Shown here in pieces: positions 1 through 11,307 of a stretch of 64,000 nucleotides of DNA. Under the pieces are notes generated by a model. That model ran no database searches. It was not told where the DNA came from and saw nothing but the letters and a program-made list of their open reading frames with translations. Origin of the DNA: Meconema thalassinum (taxonomy: Eukaryota; Arthropoda; Insecta; Orthoptera; Tettigoniidae); contig OX336395.1 in NCBI GenBank assembly GCA_946902985.2, positions 288,853,065 through 288,917,064 of the forward strand, written 5' to 3'. Position 1 is the stretch's first letter, and each line of letters begins with the position of its first letter. The translations under genes and the position numbers were made by a program.

Positions 1-92
1 AGGAGAGTAAATCAAACAATCAATTTTTACAAATATATTACAATATAAACATACTACAAACAATACAATATGGTGAACATCAGACTTCAGTA

Positions 93-545
93 AATCAATC
101 AATCACTTTATCAGTACACGTTAGACAAATCTCTTTCAATTGGTGACGTACACTTTTGGTGTTTTTCCGCTGCTGCGGACGTTGTTGCCTTTCCTCCCCA
201 TCACACCCGTGGAATGAAGAAAAAGAGTCTTTACACTGGGTTTTATTTCCATAATACAGTTTTATGAGTTGACAGGTTCGACACTGGCGCACAGAACGTA
301 TTTTAGCGATACAAACTTGAGGATGATGCTCTTAGTTGTCACAAGGTTTTAATTCCGATAAAACAGGATCACGTGACCAATCACTAGGTGCACTATCCAA
401 AAATTATTTCACAGCATTAACTGCAACGTAAAAATAAATGCTTTTTGTAATACATTCCATTCTTCTTTTGTGAAACTGTTTAGCTTCCTTTTACACATAA
501 AAAAATCACAATAGCTTGTTCTATGGCGTTATCTCCCAACTCCAT
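93..545 (-). pseudogene. Polinton A hypothetical late gene (decayed) overlapping start of PLA2-like gene
   Basis: The minus strand matches the Polinton B gene at 44061-44528. A start ATG near 545 is followed by degraded sequence with stops, then by a clear match around 95-292 to the B segment containing RQCxTCQLxKLYxG. The conserved cysteines of that segment (CxxC, then C and C) are kept. The counterpart of the PLA2-like start (B position 44404) falls near 210 but runs quickly to a stop. The match to Polinton B fades below about position 93, and the last bases before the window edge show nothing recognisable. Function unknown. Confidence 0.7.
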
Positions 546-619
546 CATGGAACAAACATACATGACTGAGGTCTTTATAGCTCACTAGTTTCACCACTGG
601 CTGGAGTAAGGGACATTTC

Positions 620-1110
620 TGTTTGAATCAAAGCCATCACTTCCCGGCATGCACCTCATGTCAACCAATCAAACCGCTTCCACGCATGAAGAAGAGCTTT
701 GTTATCTACTTCACACGGTGGTGTATCCAGGAGAAGGGTTTGTAGTGAAGGGCAGCCCAAATCCATGAGATCTACACATTTACAGGTGGGAGACAGAAAC
801 TCTAGAAGCCATTCACGTTTTTCATTTCCCTTGACAAAATCATCCGCTCTTGACAAATGCACATTCATAAACATGGATAGGTATGTATAGGGAATGGTTC
901 CTTAACACCATCGCAACCCTAAATAAGTTTGTATCCAATGGGTTTGTCTTTAACTGTCTGCAAATGTAATGGAAAAGGTGGTTTAAACACTAGATGAGAT
1001 AGTTTAGGTGTCCAAAGCGTATTTCAATCGATAATGGCCACTTCTTTGAATATAAACTTGTTTGCCTTCACCATAAAGCCCTGTACATCTACCACTAGTA
1101 TACGTGGCAT
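620..1110 (-). pseudogene. Polinton A homologue of the VDxQGF hypothetical protein, broken
   Basis: Starts at an ATG at 1110 and begins with the VVDVQGF segment, like the Polinton B gene at 43510-44039. A TGA interrupts it after about 29 codons, in the place where B reads MIDCTTFW. The frame is recovered downstream at 656-874, which keeps the KGNEKREWL and DLGCPSLQTL blocks. The left boundary is approximate. The two conserved blocks confirm orthology. The gene cannot make a full protein here. Confidence 0.75.
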
Positions 1111-1218
1111 ATTTACTCTTTTTACTACCACAAACTGTAGTCCACTGACTTATGTCTACTCTTACTCCAACTACTTAAGAGAAAGGATATCAGTAAGATA
1201 AAATAAACAACAGATGGT

Positions 1219-1773
1219 TTATACTATTGTATTTATAAACAAATCAGAACAAGGTTTACATTTTCCAATTTTAGGATAGGGTCTATACCAATCCATACAA
1301 CATAGTCTTCTATGTCTATATCGTCCATGACATCTATGTTGACCCAATGTCTCAAATGGTAATGTTTGCACATTAATCCTTTCTTGATCTTGCTTTACAC
1401 TAGCAAACAGAGCACTGTTAATGTCATAGGGTCCACACGTGTCATAACATTTTCTATCACTGAGGGGTACCAGTGAGGGATAGCTTGAATGACATGGAAT
1501 ATTACCCACATCCATTTGGCGAAGGTAGGGACAGGCTGGCGACCAGCGTTGATGTTCCTGCATCGGTTCATCACTCTCTTGCCACTGATCTATGGTGATT
1601 GAACAAAACACACATTTAACTTCAACATTTCTTCTTAAATAATAGAAACCTGCTGCTGCCAAGGCTTGAGGATTAATGAAAGGCACAGAACACGTCGCAA
1701 ATGTTTTGAAACATTGTTCCTCAAATTTTAAATTGAATGGTGTTACACCTCTTGTTGCATTGAGGCAATCCAT
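1219..1773 (-). CDS. BIR-domain (IAP-like) protein of Polinton A
   Basis: An open reading frame of 184 codons whose N-terminal half is a single BIR domain, the zinc-binding fold of inhibitor-of-apoptosis proteins, which bind caspases or IAP antagonists. Seen: the ALAAAGFYYL core, then CVFC, W, H and C in the spacing C-x2-C-x16-H-x6-C, so all four zinc ligands are present. The usual Trp-Pro just before the core reads Cys-Ser here (FATCSVP), unlike the Polinton B copy (FATWPVP). After a variable linker comes a second Cys/His-rich block (HRCHGRYRHRRLCC, then WYRPYPK and CKPC), shared with B and not a RING finger. It lies immediately downstream of the interrupted capsid gene, as in B. The frame is intact although the neighbouring genes are decayed. 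An anti-apoptotic role is inferred from the domain only. Confidence 0.85.
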   Translation of the reverse strand: MDCLNATRGVTPFNLKFEEQCFKTFATCSVPFINPQALAAAGFYYLRRNVEVKCVFCSITIDQWQESDEPMQEHQRWSPACPYLRQMDVGNIPCHSSYPSLVPLSDRKCYDTCGPYDINSALFASVKQDQERINVQTLPFETLGQHRCHGRYRHRRLCCMDWYRPYPKIGKCKPCSDLFINTIV

Positions 1774-1806
1774 GACTGAGCTGCATTCCTTTCGTTCACC
1801 TCCTAT

Positions 1807-1863
1807 TTATTCGCTAATCATTTGGTTCAAGAGTGGATGATAGTAAACATGTTTCTCGTCAAT
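1807..1863 (-). pseudogene. Polinton A major capsid protein, 3' terminal fragment
   Basis: Last codons of the capsid gene, ending in TAA at 1807-1809, matching the C-terminus of the Polinton B capsid at 42730-42795. The fragment begins at the target duplication (TCAAT, 1859-1863) of LTR element C. The preceding capsid codons are at 11308-11652. Taking out 1864-11307 and one target copy restores the reading frame across the junction, which shows the element inserted into coding sequence. Confidence 0.8.
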
Positions 1864-2824
1864 TGCGCCAACCGCCGGGGACGGGATGGGCCTACTTACC
1901 TTGTTTTCAGAGGTCCGCTTGCAACCGCAACACGCCGTCAGATGACATACCCCAGCAGACTAACACCTACAGATGAAGGAAGGAGGGGGAAGAGGAATCC
2001 CACAGGCCAGTCCACAGATACCCTCCCAATAACCCATAGAACTGCCACCGGCGAAATAATGCCACAACAATTAGCTTAGCATAATTTAAGAAAAACATTT
2101 AATCCAAAAAGTGAAGCAAGAACACATGTTAACATGAAAAGACAGGTGATTCGGTCAACATTAACAGACATAACGTTATACGCTTAAACAAACCTAAATT
2201 CTTAAATAATTTTAAAAGACATAACTTGCTTCGAAAGGGCTACGCGAGCACACACACCGTTTCGATCACCCATGAAATTTCTCCTTGCAGCCAGCCAAAA
2301 TAAAATGAACCACACTTCATCTTCAAGACGAAATCACGAATTTATAGCCTTCAGAGCACAGGCTTTTCCTTTTTATAGAATACATCCATATTTCGTGGAG
2401 GCTAGGGGCCAAGCCCCCAGCCTCACGGAGCCTCCTAGTTCAAACAGTCCAGAAAACAGCGTTACGAAGATGCCAACATGGCGGAAACCACAGTTATAGG
2501 CCGCAGTGCATTAATGTTAATCGAAATTGTCCAATCACTGATTGACCCACAATGTAACAATGTGCATATTATGTATCAATTTGGCGGAATATTTTATATA
2601 TAGTCCTTTGTTTTAATGACGAAGATTTGATTGAACATTTCACTTACATATTTAGACGATGCTGCTCTCTGGGAGGAAGTACTTCAACCTCACCAATTAA
2701 AACAGAAACCAGAAGGTGCTGTCATCTCGAGTTCATTACCCAAAGCAAGACATCTTAGCGGGCACTTTAAATGGTACGTCGAAGAGATGTAAAATAATGT
2801 CTAGAGACAGGCTTACATGGCTCA
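1864..2824 (+). repeat. 5' LTR of element C (961 bp)
   Basis: Direct repeat of 5917-5945 + 7872-8195 + 10653-11307. It starts with TG and ends with CA. It is the uninterrupted version of the repeat and shows exactly where the P element and the second insert entered the other copy. Short open frames inside it are not conserved as proteins. Confidence 0.8.
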
Positions 2825-5800
2825 TTCTCCCTCCCTTAACCGTGAACACCGTTCACGAACATGCCTAGGCATAGGAAGTACACCATAACTAGTCGATTCA
2901 CAAAATAATGGTATGTCCAAAGTTTCCAGAAGATAATGTTCACCAGTTAACTCCAATTGATGGAATAAACCGCATCGTTTTGGTTAGGAAGAGTGCAGGG
3001 TCAGATTATCAGAGAAGAGATAATTGATCACCTCGCAAACCACTTAGTTAACAGCTTCACTGTGTCCAAAATTCTTCAGAAACGCATTACACTAGCACTT
3101 GCATGGCTTACAGAATCCGAGACGCGTTAGGTAAATTTTCAATAAGTCCAATGTTATTAACTTTCGAAGAAGTAGGTGGATGCAATGTGCAAGATACCAT
3201 GCGACGAGTGGGTAGCCATTTACAATACAGTCGTTAATCTTATTTCAAAAATGAAAGTTTACAGAAATTACTAATTCTTAATACATTTTACATATGAGAA
3301 ACAAGTTTGAATTTATATTAAGAAAATCCTGACCATGCCCTACATCCGTGCTCACAATCGTTCATTAAACAAACAAAATTTACAGAAGTAAAGTTCATTA
3401 CCAAGGTTAAGTTTTTACAGACTAGTTAGACTTTTCTAGAGTACACGAGTTGAACGACCATACATTCAGAAGGAGCTACGGTAGAGGAATGACCACTCAA
3501 ATTCCCAAGGAAACAGGTAAACAAGATTACCATGAGTTAGGTCTCCCACCGAGTCTTACTTACATGCCAGCATATTCTACGTGAAACATCGAAATCAGTT
3601 ACAATTTTACAAAGGGTATTACACGATGCTAAAATTTTACCATTAAATGAGAATTACCTAACAGTTACAAGCTGTATCCCAGTAGAGTGTGCAAATACAA
3701 TTCAAAATTCCAGAAGGAACAGATGCCTGTAAGCTTCAATGAAGATTTGGGGATACTCTACATTATACAAAATATCAGTTTACAAATTTATGGTACAATT
3801 TCTTCATTACAAATCTCTCCACCTCGTTTTATGTGCGACGGATGCACTCGGGATATTTTGTTTGCCTTAGGATTTCGAATAAGAAAATTAATTAAGTTGA
3901 CATGTATGCGTCTACATTTGTTGGTTCGTGATCGCACTAATTGCTTGGCATGGGGACAATGAGAAATACAAACGCAGTTACAGTAACGATAAAAACGAAG
4001 AGGAAACGGCAGCGCAGAAAACAAAACACCAGTACACTAACACAAGGAACGAAATTGAGGTTCGACACCAGATGACTATACAGCCGAAATCCACCTGGGT
4101 GAGAAAAATCCAACATAAAAGAACTAAGTTCAACAGTACACGAGGTACAAAAGAGGTTTCCTCGTTCAGGTTTAAGATACGAACACGTACCACCAAAGGA
4201 TGCCTAACATGGCCCGAAAATACGGTTAGATGAGAAAACAAGCCGCTCTTGTTGAAAGACGAGGCAAAGAGGGAACACTTACGCACCATTCCTAACGATT
4301 TAAGCAGAAAATTTTAGAAACGCAAGTCAAAAGGAGAAAATTTTACTCAAGTTCCAATGGCTGAATATCGAGATTGCCATAGCAAGAACTAAAACAGAAG
4401 GCCTATGCCATTTACAGTTAATATGAGGCAACTGATAACCCTGATTTCCAGCAACAACAGATTACTGGCTTTAAAAGCAAAACAAGCTGACTTACAATAG
4501 CTGATGACCACTTACAGTAGCTGATGACCAACATGTCCAACAGAAATTAAACCCCAGTGAATTTTGAAGACCCTATATTAATTAACTATCCAGAAAAACA
4601 CATTACATTATAGCTGTTCACGAACTGAGATCTCATATTCACAACAACATATTCATCGCACAACATACTCAAATAGCAGCGATAGATAAGTTTTAACCAC
4701 CCACAAAAATAATTCCGATTATTACTCAAATATGCAAGTTATGTAGTCGTAGTGATATGACACAAACAAATACAATTACAAACACAATACCCTGACAATT
4801 ACATTACATAACACATGCTCGCACGTCACCGTCCAGCTTAGTCCATACCTAGGCTATCCGGATCAGGCGAGCCCTATTTACAACCTGCCCGGGGATCAAA
4901 CTAAGAAAGAATCCCATACTTCTAACCTAGCTAACCCCTGTCAGTAGATATCTCCACGTAAAACACACCTAAATATTAGGTTCTGTTCAAAATTACAAGG
5001 AAAGCAACTAATAAAAATACGATCCCAGACTTACTTTCGAACAACAACAAAGCCTGAATTACCCCACCGTACAAAGCTAAATCAAAATCTAACGTTAACA
5101 CAAGCACACAGTCACGATTTACACAAATACACACGTATCCCAGCACGATTGCAGCATAATATAAGTTTACGAACAAGAATTTACAAACCGCACACTATTA
5201 AAAAAAACTCTCAATACAAACACTTACCTTGAATAAGTTTGGGAAGAATTTCTAGTAAATAATTATGACCTGCACGTTAAATGTGCCTTCTGGCACCACA
5301 GTAGGGACATAGGGAGGGCTCATTTCTATAGTTTAGCCCTTTAAATCCGACTACACCTCGCATTAACACCAGTAGGCGTGACAGTTCCATCATAAATGTA
5401 TCACGAGGACAGCATATCACAACACAATTCCATGCAAAAGAAACATATAGGAATACAATAGTCTTCTTAGACTCCACCACTGCCTCGACACCTGAAATTT
5501 AAACAAATAAAACCATGCACAACGTTGCTCAGGATTGCAGACGACATCCAATACTATGCTCCAGACCAGGAAGCTAAAATACAACAAATTGCTACAATAT
5601 AGACGTTCCAATTCACAGGGCAAACAGCTTCAGACAGGGCTCCTCGATGGCTTCACTCGCAGCATGTAGGCTATCAGCATATCAACAACCCACATTTCCC
5701 ATGCCAAGGATCATTGCCAACACTTACCAACTTCTTCTTCTTTAGGAATGCTGCATAATTAATAGGACATAATTCGCCACAGAAACTTAAGCACACTGAC

Positions 5801-5916
5801 ATGACACAATCCACCAGTGACCGCCCTACAAGCACCGGAAAGATCCATAAACAAGCCTGCGGGAAGGGGGGTAACGATAGCTGCAGGAGCGATAGTCGAG
5901 CAAGGCTTGCTACCAC
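2825..5916 (+). other. Internal region of element C, no coding capacity recognised
   Basis: About 3.1 kb between the two LTRs. Open frames reach about 100 codons (for example near 3928-4289 on both strands) but none shows gag, protease, reverse transcriptase or integrase motifs. No convincing primer-binding site directly follows the first LTR, and the stretch before the second LTR is only weakly purine-rich (around 5860-5885). It resembles a large non-coding LTR derivative. Confidence 0.55.
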
Positions 5917-5945
5917 TGCGCCAACCGCCGGGAACGGGATTGGCC

Positions 5946-5977
5946 CAAGGCTAGTAAACTACAGAGGTTGCCTCAAT
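5946..5977 (+). repeat. Left terminal inverted repeat of the P element
   Basis: Begins CAAGGCTAGTAAACTACAG and pairs with 7840-7871 on the opposite strand. Termini starting with CA are usual for the P superfamily. Confidence 0.85.
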
Positions 5978-6149
5978 ATGGAGCTCTTTGGCGAGGGGAT
6001 CGCGGAGAGAAGGAAAAGGACGTGACGTCACACGTTTCCTCGTAGCGCGCGAGGCGCGTGATATGCAAGGAAAGTCAACTTTTCCACACATTATATTGTA
6101 TGGATTGCAATGGTTTAAACACGTGTTTTAAGCCCTTTTGTTTATAATC

Positions 6150-6405
6150 ATGCCAGGCCAAAGATGTGCTGTGGCAGTTTGTCACAGTTATTATAAAGTT
6201 GGAAATGACGTGTCGTTTTTCACGATACCTAAAGACGCATGCCTTCGCAATCAGTGGATTGCTGCATGTAAGCGAAAATATCATTGCAACCCTCAAACAA
6301 GTAGGATATGTTCCCTCCACTTTAAGAGTGAAGACTTCGAATTAGAATTCAGGGCCGAATTGCTTAATATAAAGCCAAGATTTCCAAGGAATCTAAAACC
6401 AAATA
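6150..6405 (+). CDS. THAP domain, first coding exon of P-type transposase
   Basis: From the ATG at 6150 the frame reads MPGQRCAVAVC, then a spacer, then ICSLHF, the C2CH zinc-binding pattern of THAP domains, with the conserved internal W (NQWIAACKR) and F residues. In P transposases this domain binds the transposon ends. The frame continues to a stop a few codons after 6405, but a consensus splice donor GTAAGT begins at 6406, so this is probably exon 1. The donor matches the spliced gene structure known for P and THAP9 transposases. Its partner exon is at 6785-7669. The exon is intact and could still make a DNA-binding, repressor-like product. That last point is inference. Confidence 0.85.
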
Positions 6406-6500
6406 GTAAGTGAGCCTAGCTGGCCTACTCTTATGTTGTGATGACCTGCTAGGATGATTTTAAAGCTGTTAATATTTTTGACATATTTCGTACATGGTAT

Positions 6501-6784
6501 CAGGGGCGTATATACATTTTTTAGAGGGGGGGGGGGTAACTATCGTGGAAAATTGTGAGTACTTAATGAATTTTCTATTATAGCCTACGAAGTATGAATG
6601 GAAAATATATAAATGGGCTACTTGTCAATTCATTAAGCAGAAAGGTAAACACTCATTTTCTTTTACAAATTGATAATTACTTCTTAAAAGTAGGCTACTG
6701 TGAAATACATTGTATGTTGTACCCAAGTTGGCTTTTTTCGGGGGGAGGGATCTGGAGCCCCCTCAGCTCCAGATATACGCCTTA
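6501..6784. mobile_element. Possible MITE in the intron of the P element
   Basis: A short G-tract-rich segment starts CAGGGGCGTATATA and ends with the near-complement ATATACGCC, with runs of G just inside the left end and a CTGGAG...CTCCAG stem near the right end. P-transposase coding resumes immediately after it. No target duplication could be fixed, so the call is tentative. Confidence 0.35.
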
Positions 6785-7669
6785 TATACGCGCATGCATG
6801 GTATTTTGATTTTGGACAAGACTGAAAATTTCATGAGTAATTCTCTTTGCATTGGTAAAAATTCTTTGCAAATATTCCAGAAAGCAGTCATCATTTCAAT
6901 AAAATCCCTTCGACTTCTGTCCAGAGATATGGCCCGTAGGCATAATACAAAGTACATTCTCACACATAGGCTAAATCAAGATATACTGGAAAACCTCTTT
7001 TCACAATTGCGAACCCGTGGTGGCTTACGCGATCATCCTTCTCCCCTTGACTGCATTTACAGACTGAGGATGATTATTTTACGAAAAAATCCAGGAGTTG
7101 TTCCAAAGCAAACAAACACTGCTGATCCAGATTCAGATGAATATGTAGTTGCTAAAGCACCAATAAACAAAGCTGGCATAGTGTCTGAATCAAGTAACGT
7201 GCTTCCAGAACCAACCTTAGGGAGCAATGTGCAACCAGAGTTCTTCATTGCCAATATCATGGAACAAAGTGGCAAGGCTTATGTTGCAGGTTATGTAGCC
7301 CACAAGTTTCAAGATAAATTTCCACAACTTGGGAACTTAACCTATGGAATGCAAACTCAACACGATTATGCATTACCAACCTGGATTAAACACTTGTCAT
7401 ACAGTGATATGACCGATCCCTCAGAAACTTGGCTAAACCAGTTCCGGCACATTTCAGCAAAATTCGTCACATTTCACGGAAAATACGGATTTCAACGAGG
7501 CAGGAACGTTCCAAGAAGAACGACAGATTTTGTCTCGAGAGAAGTTCCTGACGTACCGTCTGCATCCTGCATAAGAAGTGGTTATTGGAAGTCACTAACA
7601 CCCACGATACTGCTACCGAGTCTAGGCGAATTTCCAAGAAATTCAAGAAGATCACAACATAAAATGTAA
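6785..7669 (+). pseudogene. P-type transposase, C-terminal region
   Basis: The frame is open from about 6710 to 7669 and becomes transposase-like from about 6794. The strongest block, YILTHRLNQDILENLFSQLR followed by TRGGLRDHPSPLDCIYRL, is the conserved C-terminal region of P-element and THAP9 transposases. The residues after it (ADPDSDEYV, then AYVAGYVAHKF and the tail) fit the same family. The catalytic RNase H core with its acidic residues, which should lie between the THAP exon and this block, is absent. The first part of the open frame (6710-6784) belongs to the MITE-like insert and is not transposase. Confidence 0.82.
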
Positions 7670-7839
7670 GTAGGCTACATTCAGTTATTTTATCACCCAT
7701 TTACCAATAATTTCATGAGAAAAAAACTGTTCTTTGCATACTCAACAGCTGATGTTGACAGTTTCGTTACGTTCCCCACACGGCGCGTTAGGTATCTTGT
7801 GACGTCATCCGCCTTGTGAGCGCTGATTGGTGAGTGAAA

Positions 7840-7871
7840 ATTGAGGCAACCTCTGTAGTTTATAAGCCTTG
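7840..7871 (-). repeat. Right terminal inverted repeat of the P element
   Basis: Reverse complement of the left terminus, starting CAAGGCTTATAAACTACAG when read inward from 7871. It is followed by the target duplication GGATTGGCC and then by uninterrupted LTR sequence. Confidence 0.85.
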
Positions 7872-8769
7872 GGATTGGCCTACTTACCTTGTTTTCAGAG
7901 GTCCGCTCGCCACCGCAACACACCGTCAGATGACATACCCCAGCAGACGAACAGCTACAGATGAAGGAAGGAGGGGGAAGAGGAATCGCACAGGCCAGTC
8001 CACAGATACCGTCCCAATAACCCATAGAACTGCCACCGACGAAATAATGCCATGACAATTAGCTTAGCATAATTTAAGAAAAACATTTAATCCAAAAAGT
8101 GAACACTTGTTAACATGAAAAGACAGGGGATTCGTTCAACATTAACAGACATACCATTATACGCTTAAACAAACCTACATTCTTACAAGGAGTCTTAAAA
8201 ACGTATGGCTCGAGCCAAACCAACAATCACCCACAGGTGAAATAAAAGAAAAATTACATGTAGCCTAGCTTGAGGAGCAAAAATAATAATAATAATTTAA
8301 ATAAACAAAATTCAAGAGAAATCGAAGCCCACAAGGATTAAATTAGCACTTACTAAATGAAGCGATTAAATGAATCACAAACACAGAAAATTAGACTCGA
8401 TATTCAGTCAACCGTACCCTGCCAAAAATCAAGGAGCTAAATAAAAAAAGAGATCAGGATAACAAAACAAATTAATTTTACTGCTGCACACGCAGGAAAA
8501 ATTAAAACAGAAGTTAGCACTAAACCAAAAACTAGCATGAATAAAAACAAGAACAAAAAAATCAAGAACTACGACATCACGTTTGAGAGTCGCGCCACAC
8601 GCCGACAGACACTTACCAAAGACCACAATGCATCATGAAAGAACAAAACTACAATGGCCGCGAAACAGATGACCGAATATCATGCCCAATTACGCCAAAC
8701 AAAGAATTGAGGAATTAACATTCGGCCAGAGAGAAATGACAAAAAGAGAAAATTATTACCTTTAAACAA

Positions 8770-10282
8770 CAAGTAGTTCCGTGAAGAACTATACAGCCTA
8801 TTTTCATACATCTTGATCATGTTATTTGCATCTATCAACATACAAAATTTCAGTTTAATTGCTGTAACAGATTCGTAGATATTGAGAACCGTCCAAATAT
8901 TTCAGTTGGTCGCCAGGTTGGATTTTTATTTTTGTACTATTACATTAAGATTATTGTGTACGTGTGGTATTCAAACTTCAATCGCATGATTAGACAACAA
9001 GAAGTGAAAACGAGATTTTAAAATTACGCACAGCAGCCATCTTGTGATTATGCAAACCATTGAAATAAATTAGATGCCAGTGGATCAACATTTGTATAAG
9101 CATTTAACTTGCAACGTTTCACGGCACTCGGATAGTTAATTCGCGAGAAACGTCCATTTAAATATTTATACTTCGCGTCACCGCCATGTTGGATTTGTGC
9201 TCACCAGGTTCCTGAAAGTCCTATAGGTGATCATATGTTCATAGTCTCTATGAACATTAAAAAATTCAGTTTGGTTGCTGTAAAAGATTCATAGATATTG
9301 AGAACCGTCTAAATATTTCGGAAGCTCGCCATTTAGGAATGTTATATGTATAGGCCATAGAGTTATGTACCATTCAAGGGTGCCTAGGTTCATTATTCAA
9401 ACTTTCACTTCGATCGCATGAATACGACACAAGGAATTAAAACTTAATTTTAAAATTTCGCACAGCCCCCATCTTGAGGTTATGTAAGCAATTGAATTAA
9501 AGTAGATGGCAGTGCATTACAATCTGCAAAATAATTTACTGTACCAGATTTCACTGCGCTCAGAGAGTTAAATCACGAGAAAAGTCTATTAAAATATTTT
9601 AAATTCGCTTGGTCGCCATGTTCGTTTCGTACTTTAGAAGTTTATGAAATATACATAAGTACACTTGTATCAGTACCCTTTATCTCCGTACAAAAGTGCA
9701 GGGTGATATCTGTAATAGTTTCGGAGATATAGAATGTCAGTGAAATATTTCACAGAGCCGCCATTTTGAGGTTATGTAAACAATTGAACTAAATTAGACT
9801 CCAGTGCATTACAATGTGTATAAACATTTGCTGTACCAAGTTTCAGTACATTTAGATAGTTAAATCGCGAGAAAAGTCTATTTAAATGTCTCAAATTCGC
9901 TTGGCCGCCATGTTGGTTTTGTAGTAACCAGGTTTTTGAAAGTCTCATAGGTGAACTTCTAGTAGTTCCCTTTATCACCGTACACAATTTCAGGGCGATA
10001 TCGGTATTAGTTTTGGAGATATTGAATGCTAGTTAAATATTTCGCACAGCCGCCATGTTGGATTGGTGAGACGTAACAAAATTTGAAGGGCATGGTCGAG
10101 GTCGCCGGGAATAGTGCTATGAACTTACCGAGTTTCATTGAAATCGCTCAAGCCGTTTAGATTTTATTAGGGGGGACACACACACACACCTCACACACAC
10201 ACACACACACACACGCACACACACACGGACAAAAGGTGATCTCATAAGCCTATTTTTTTCAAAATTGAAAGTAGGCTAAAAA
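8770..10282 (-). repeat. Repeat G copy 1: 1.5-kb element with ~290-bp subrepeats
   Basis: Reverse-orientation copy of 56595-58118. It contains four degenerate units marked by a GCACAGCCGCCATnTTG block near 9027, 9460, 9753 and 10045, so spacing is about 430, 290 and 290 bp, as in the other copy. One end has a CA-repeat tract and a hairpin AGCCTA...TAGGCT. The other end carries GTAGTTC/GAACTA complementary arms. No transposase or polymerase is encoded. Non-autonomous, class unknown. Confidence 0.7.
10175..10226. repeat. CA/TG microsatellite in repeat G copy 1
   Basis: Imperfect (CA)n tract preceded by GGGGGG, matched by the (GT)n tract at about 56646-56720 in the other copy, so it is part of repeat G. 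Confidence 0.85.
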
Positions 10283-11307
10283 TACGAACAACAAAAACAG
10301 AAATAGGAAGCGAGGGATCAAAAAACTAAAGACAAAAAAAGTCAACCCCAAATTATGAGAAGAAATTTACCCCTCAAGAAAATAAAATAAATTATTAATA
10401 AATTACAATGTACGGTAAACTTGAAACGTGTCTCCGGAAGGTGCAAAAGAAAACAACAAAATTTACATATTAGGTAATATTAACAAAACAGAAATATTAG
10501 GCCTAGAATTCGAAATAAAATACAGTATAAAGACATCCATATAAGGCCAATTTCGGAGCTCCCATAACAAGTAATATATATATTATATAATAAAACGTAC
10601 CTTAAAACCCTTCTTTTGTGGAGACACATCAATAACAAAAAAGACAAACACATTTTAAATAATTTTAAAAGACATAACTTGCTTCAAAATGGCTACGCGA
10701 GCACACACACCGTTTCGATCACCCATGAAGTTTCTCCTTGCAGCCAGCCAAAATAAAATAAACCACACTTCATCTTCAAGACGAAATCACGAATTTATAG
10801 GCTTCAGAGCACAGGCTTTTCCTTTTTATAGAATACATCCATATTTCGTGGAGGCTAGGGGCCAAGCCCCCAGCCTCACGGAGATACACTTTTTCACGAC
10901 CTTCTAGTTCAAACAGTCCAGACTACAGCAGTGCGAAGATGCCAACATGGCGGAGACCACAGTTATAGGCCGCAGTGCATTAATGTTAATCGAAATTGTC
11001 CAATCACTGATTGACACACAATATAACAATGTGCATATTATATAATCAATTTGGCGGAATATTTTATATATAGTCCTTTGTTTTAATGACGAAGATTTAA
11101 TTGAATATTTCACTTACATATTTAGACGATGCTGCTCGCTGGGTGGAAGTACTTCAACCTCACCAATTAAAACAGAAACCAGAAGGTGCTGTCATCTCAA
11201 GTTCATTACCCAAAGCGAGACATCTTAGCGGGCGCTTTAAATGGTAGGGGATACATATACGTCGAAGAGATGCAAAATTATGTCTAGAGACAGGCTTACA
11301 CGGCTCA

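Larger units (their letters stand above)
5946..7871 (+). mobile_element. P-element-like DNA transposon, internally deleted
   Basis: About 1.9 kb bounded by inverted repeats of about 32 bp that begin CAAGGCT (5946-5977 and 7840-7871, two mismatches seen). The flanks are GGATTGGCC on both sides (5937-5945 and 7872-7880). P elements duplicate 8 bp, so one base of this match is by chance. The intact LTR copy at 1864-2824 shows the empty site. Inside are a THAP DNA-binding exon and the C-terminal part of a P transposase. The catalytic RNase H-like middle is missing, so this is a deletion derivative that would need an external transposase. Confidence 0.87.
8196..10652. mobile_element. Unidentified 2.5-kb insert in the element C LTR
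   Basis: Absent from the other LTR copy (compare 2200-2206), so it is a later insertion. The outer parts (8196-8769 and 10283-10652) are A-rich without recognisable coding sequence or clear inverted ends. The middle holds repeat G copy 1. The flanks suggest a short TTA-type duplication, but the boundary is ambiguous. Confidence 0.6.
1864..11307 (+). mobile_element. LTR retrotransposon C inserted in the Polinton A capsid gene
   Basis: Two direct repeats starting TGCGCCAACCGCC and ending GGCTCA lie at 1864-2824 and 5917-11307, the second expanded by later insertions. The flanks are TCAAT (1859-1863) and TGAAT (11308-11312). The uninterrupted site predicted from Polinton B contains TGAAT, so this is a 5-bp target duplication with one later substitution. 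TG...CA ends and a 5-bp duplication fit an LTR retrotransposon. The internal region (2825-5916) has no recognisable gag or pol, so the element is non-autonomous and its superfamily cannot be assigned. Confidence 0.78.
5917..11307 (+). repeat. 3' LTR of element C, interrupted by a P element and a second insert
   Basis: LTR sequence occurs in three blocks: 5917-5945, 7872-8195 and 10653-11307. The first gap is the P element (5946-7871). The second is an unidentified 2.5-kb insert (8196-10652). The outer end GGCTCA abuts the target duplication TGAAT at 11308-11312. Confidence 0.78.

Noticed and set aside
3928..4289. Overlapping ~100-codon frames on both strands in element C
   Set aside because: No motif, no homologue elsewhere in the window, and opposite-strand overlap suggests chance.
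5277..5623. Small minus-strand frames in element C
   Set aside because: Hydrophobic low-complexity translations without homology; likely chance frames in A/T-rich sequence.
8770..10282. Repeat G as a Helitron
   Set aside because: A terminal hairpin is present, but the end reads CTTG rather than CTRR, no TC start was found and the target site could not be read. Left unclassified.
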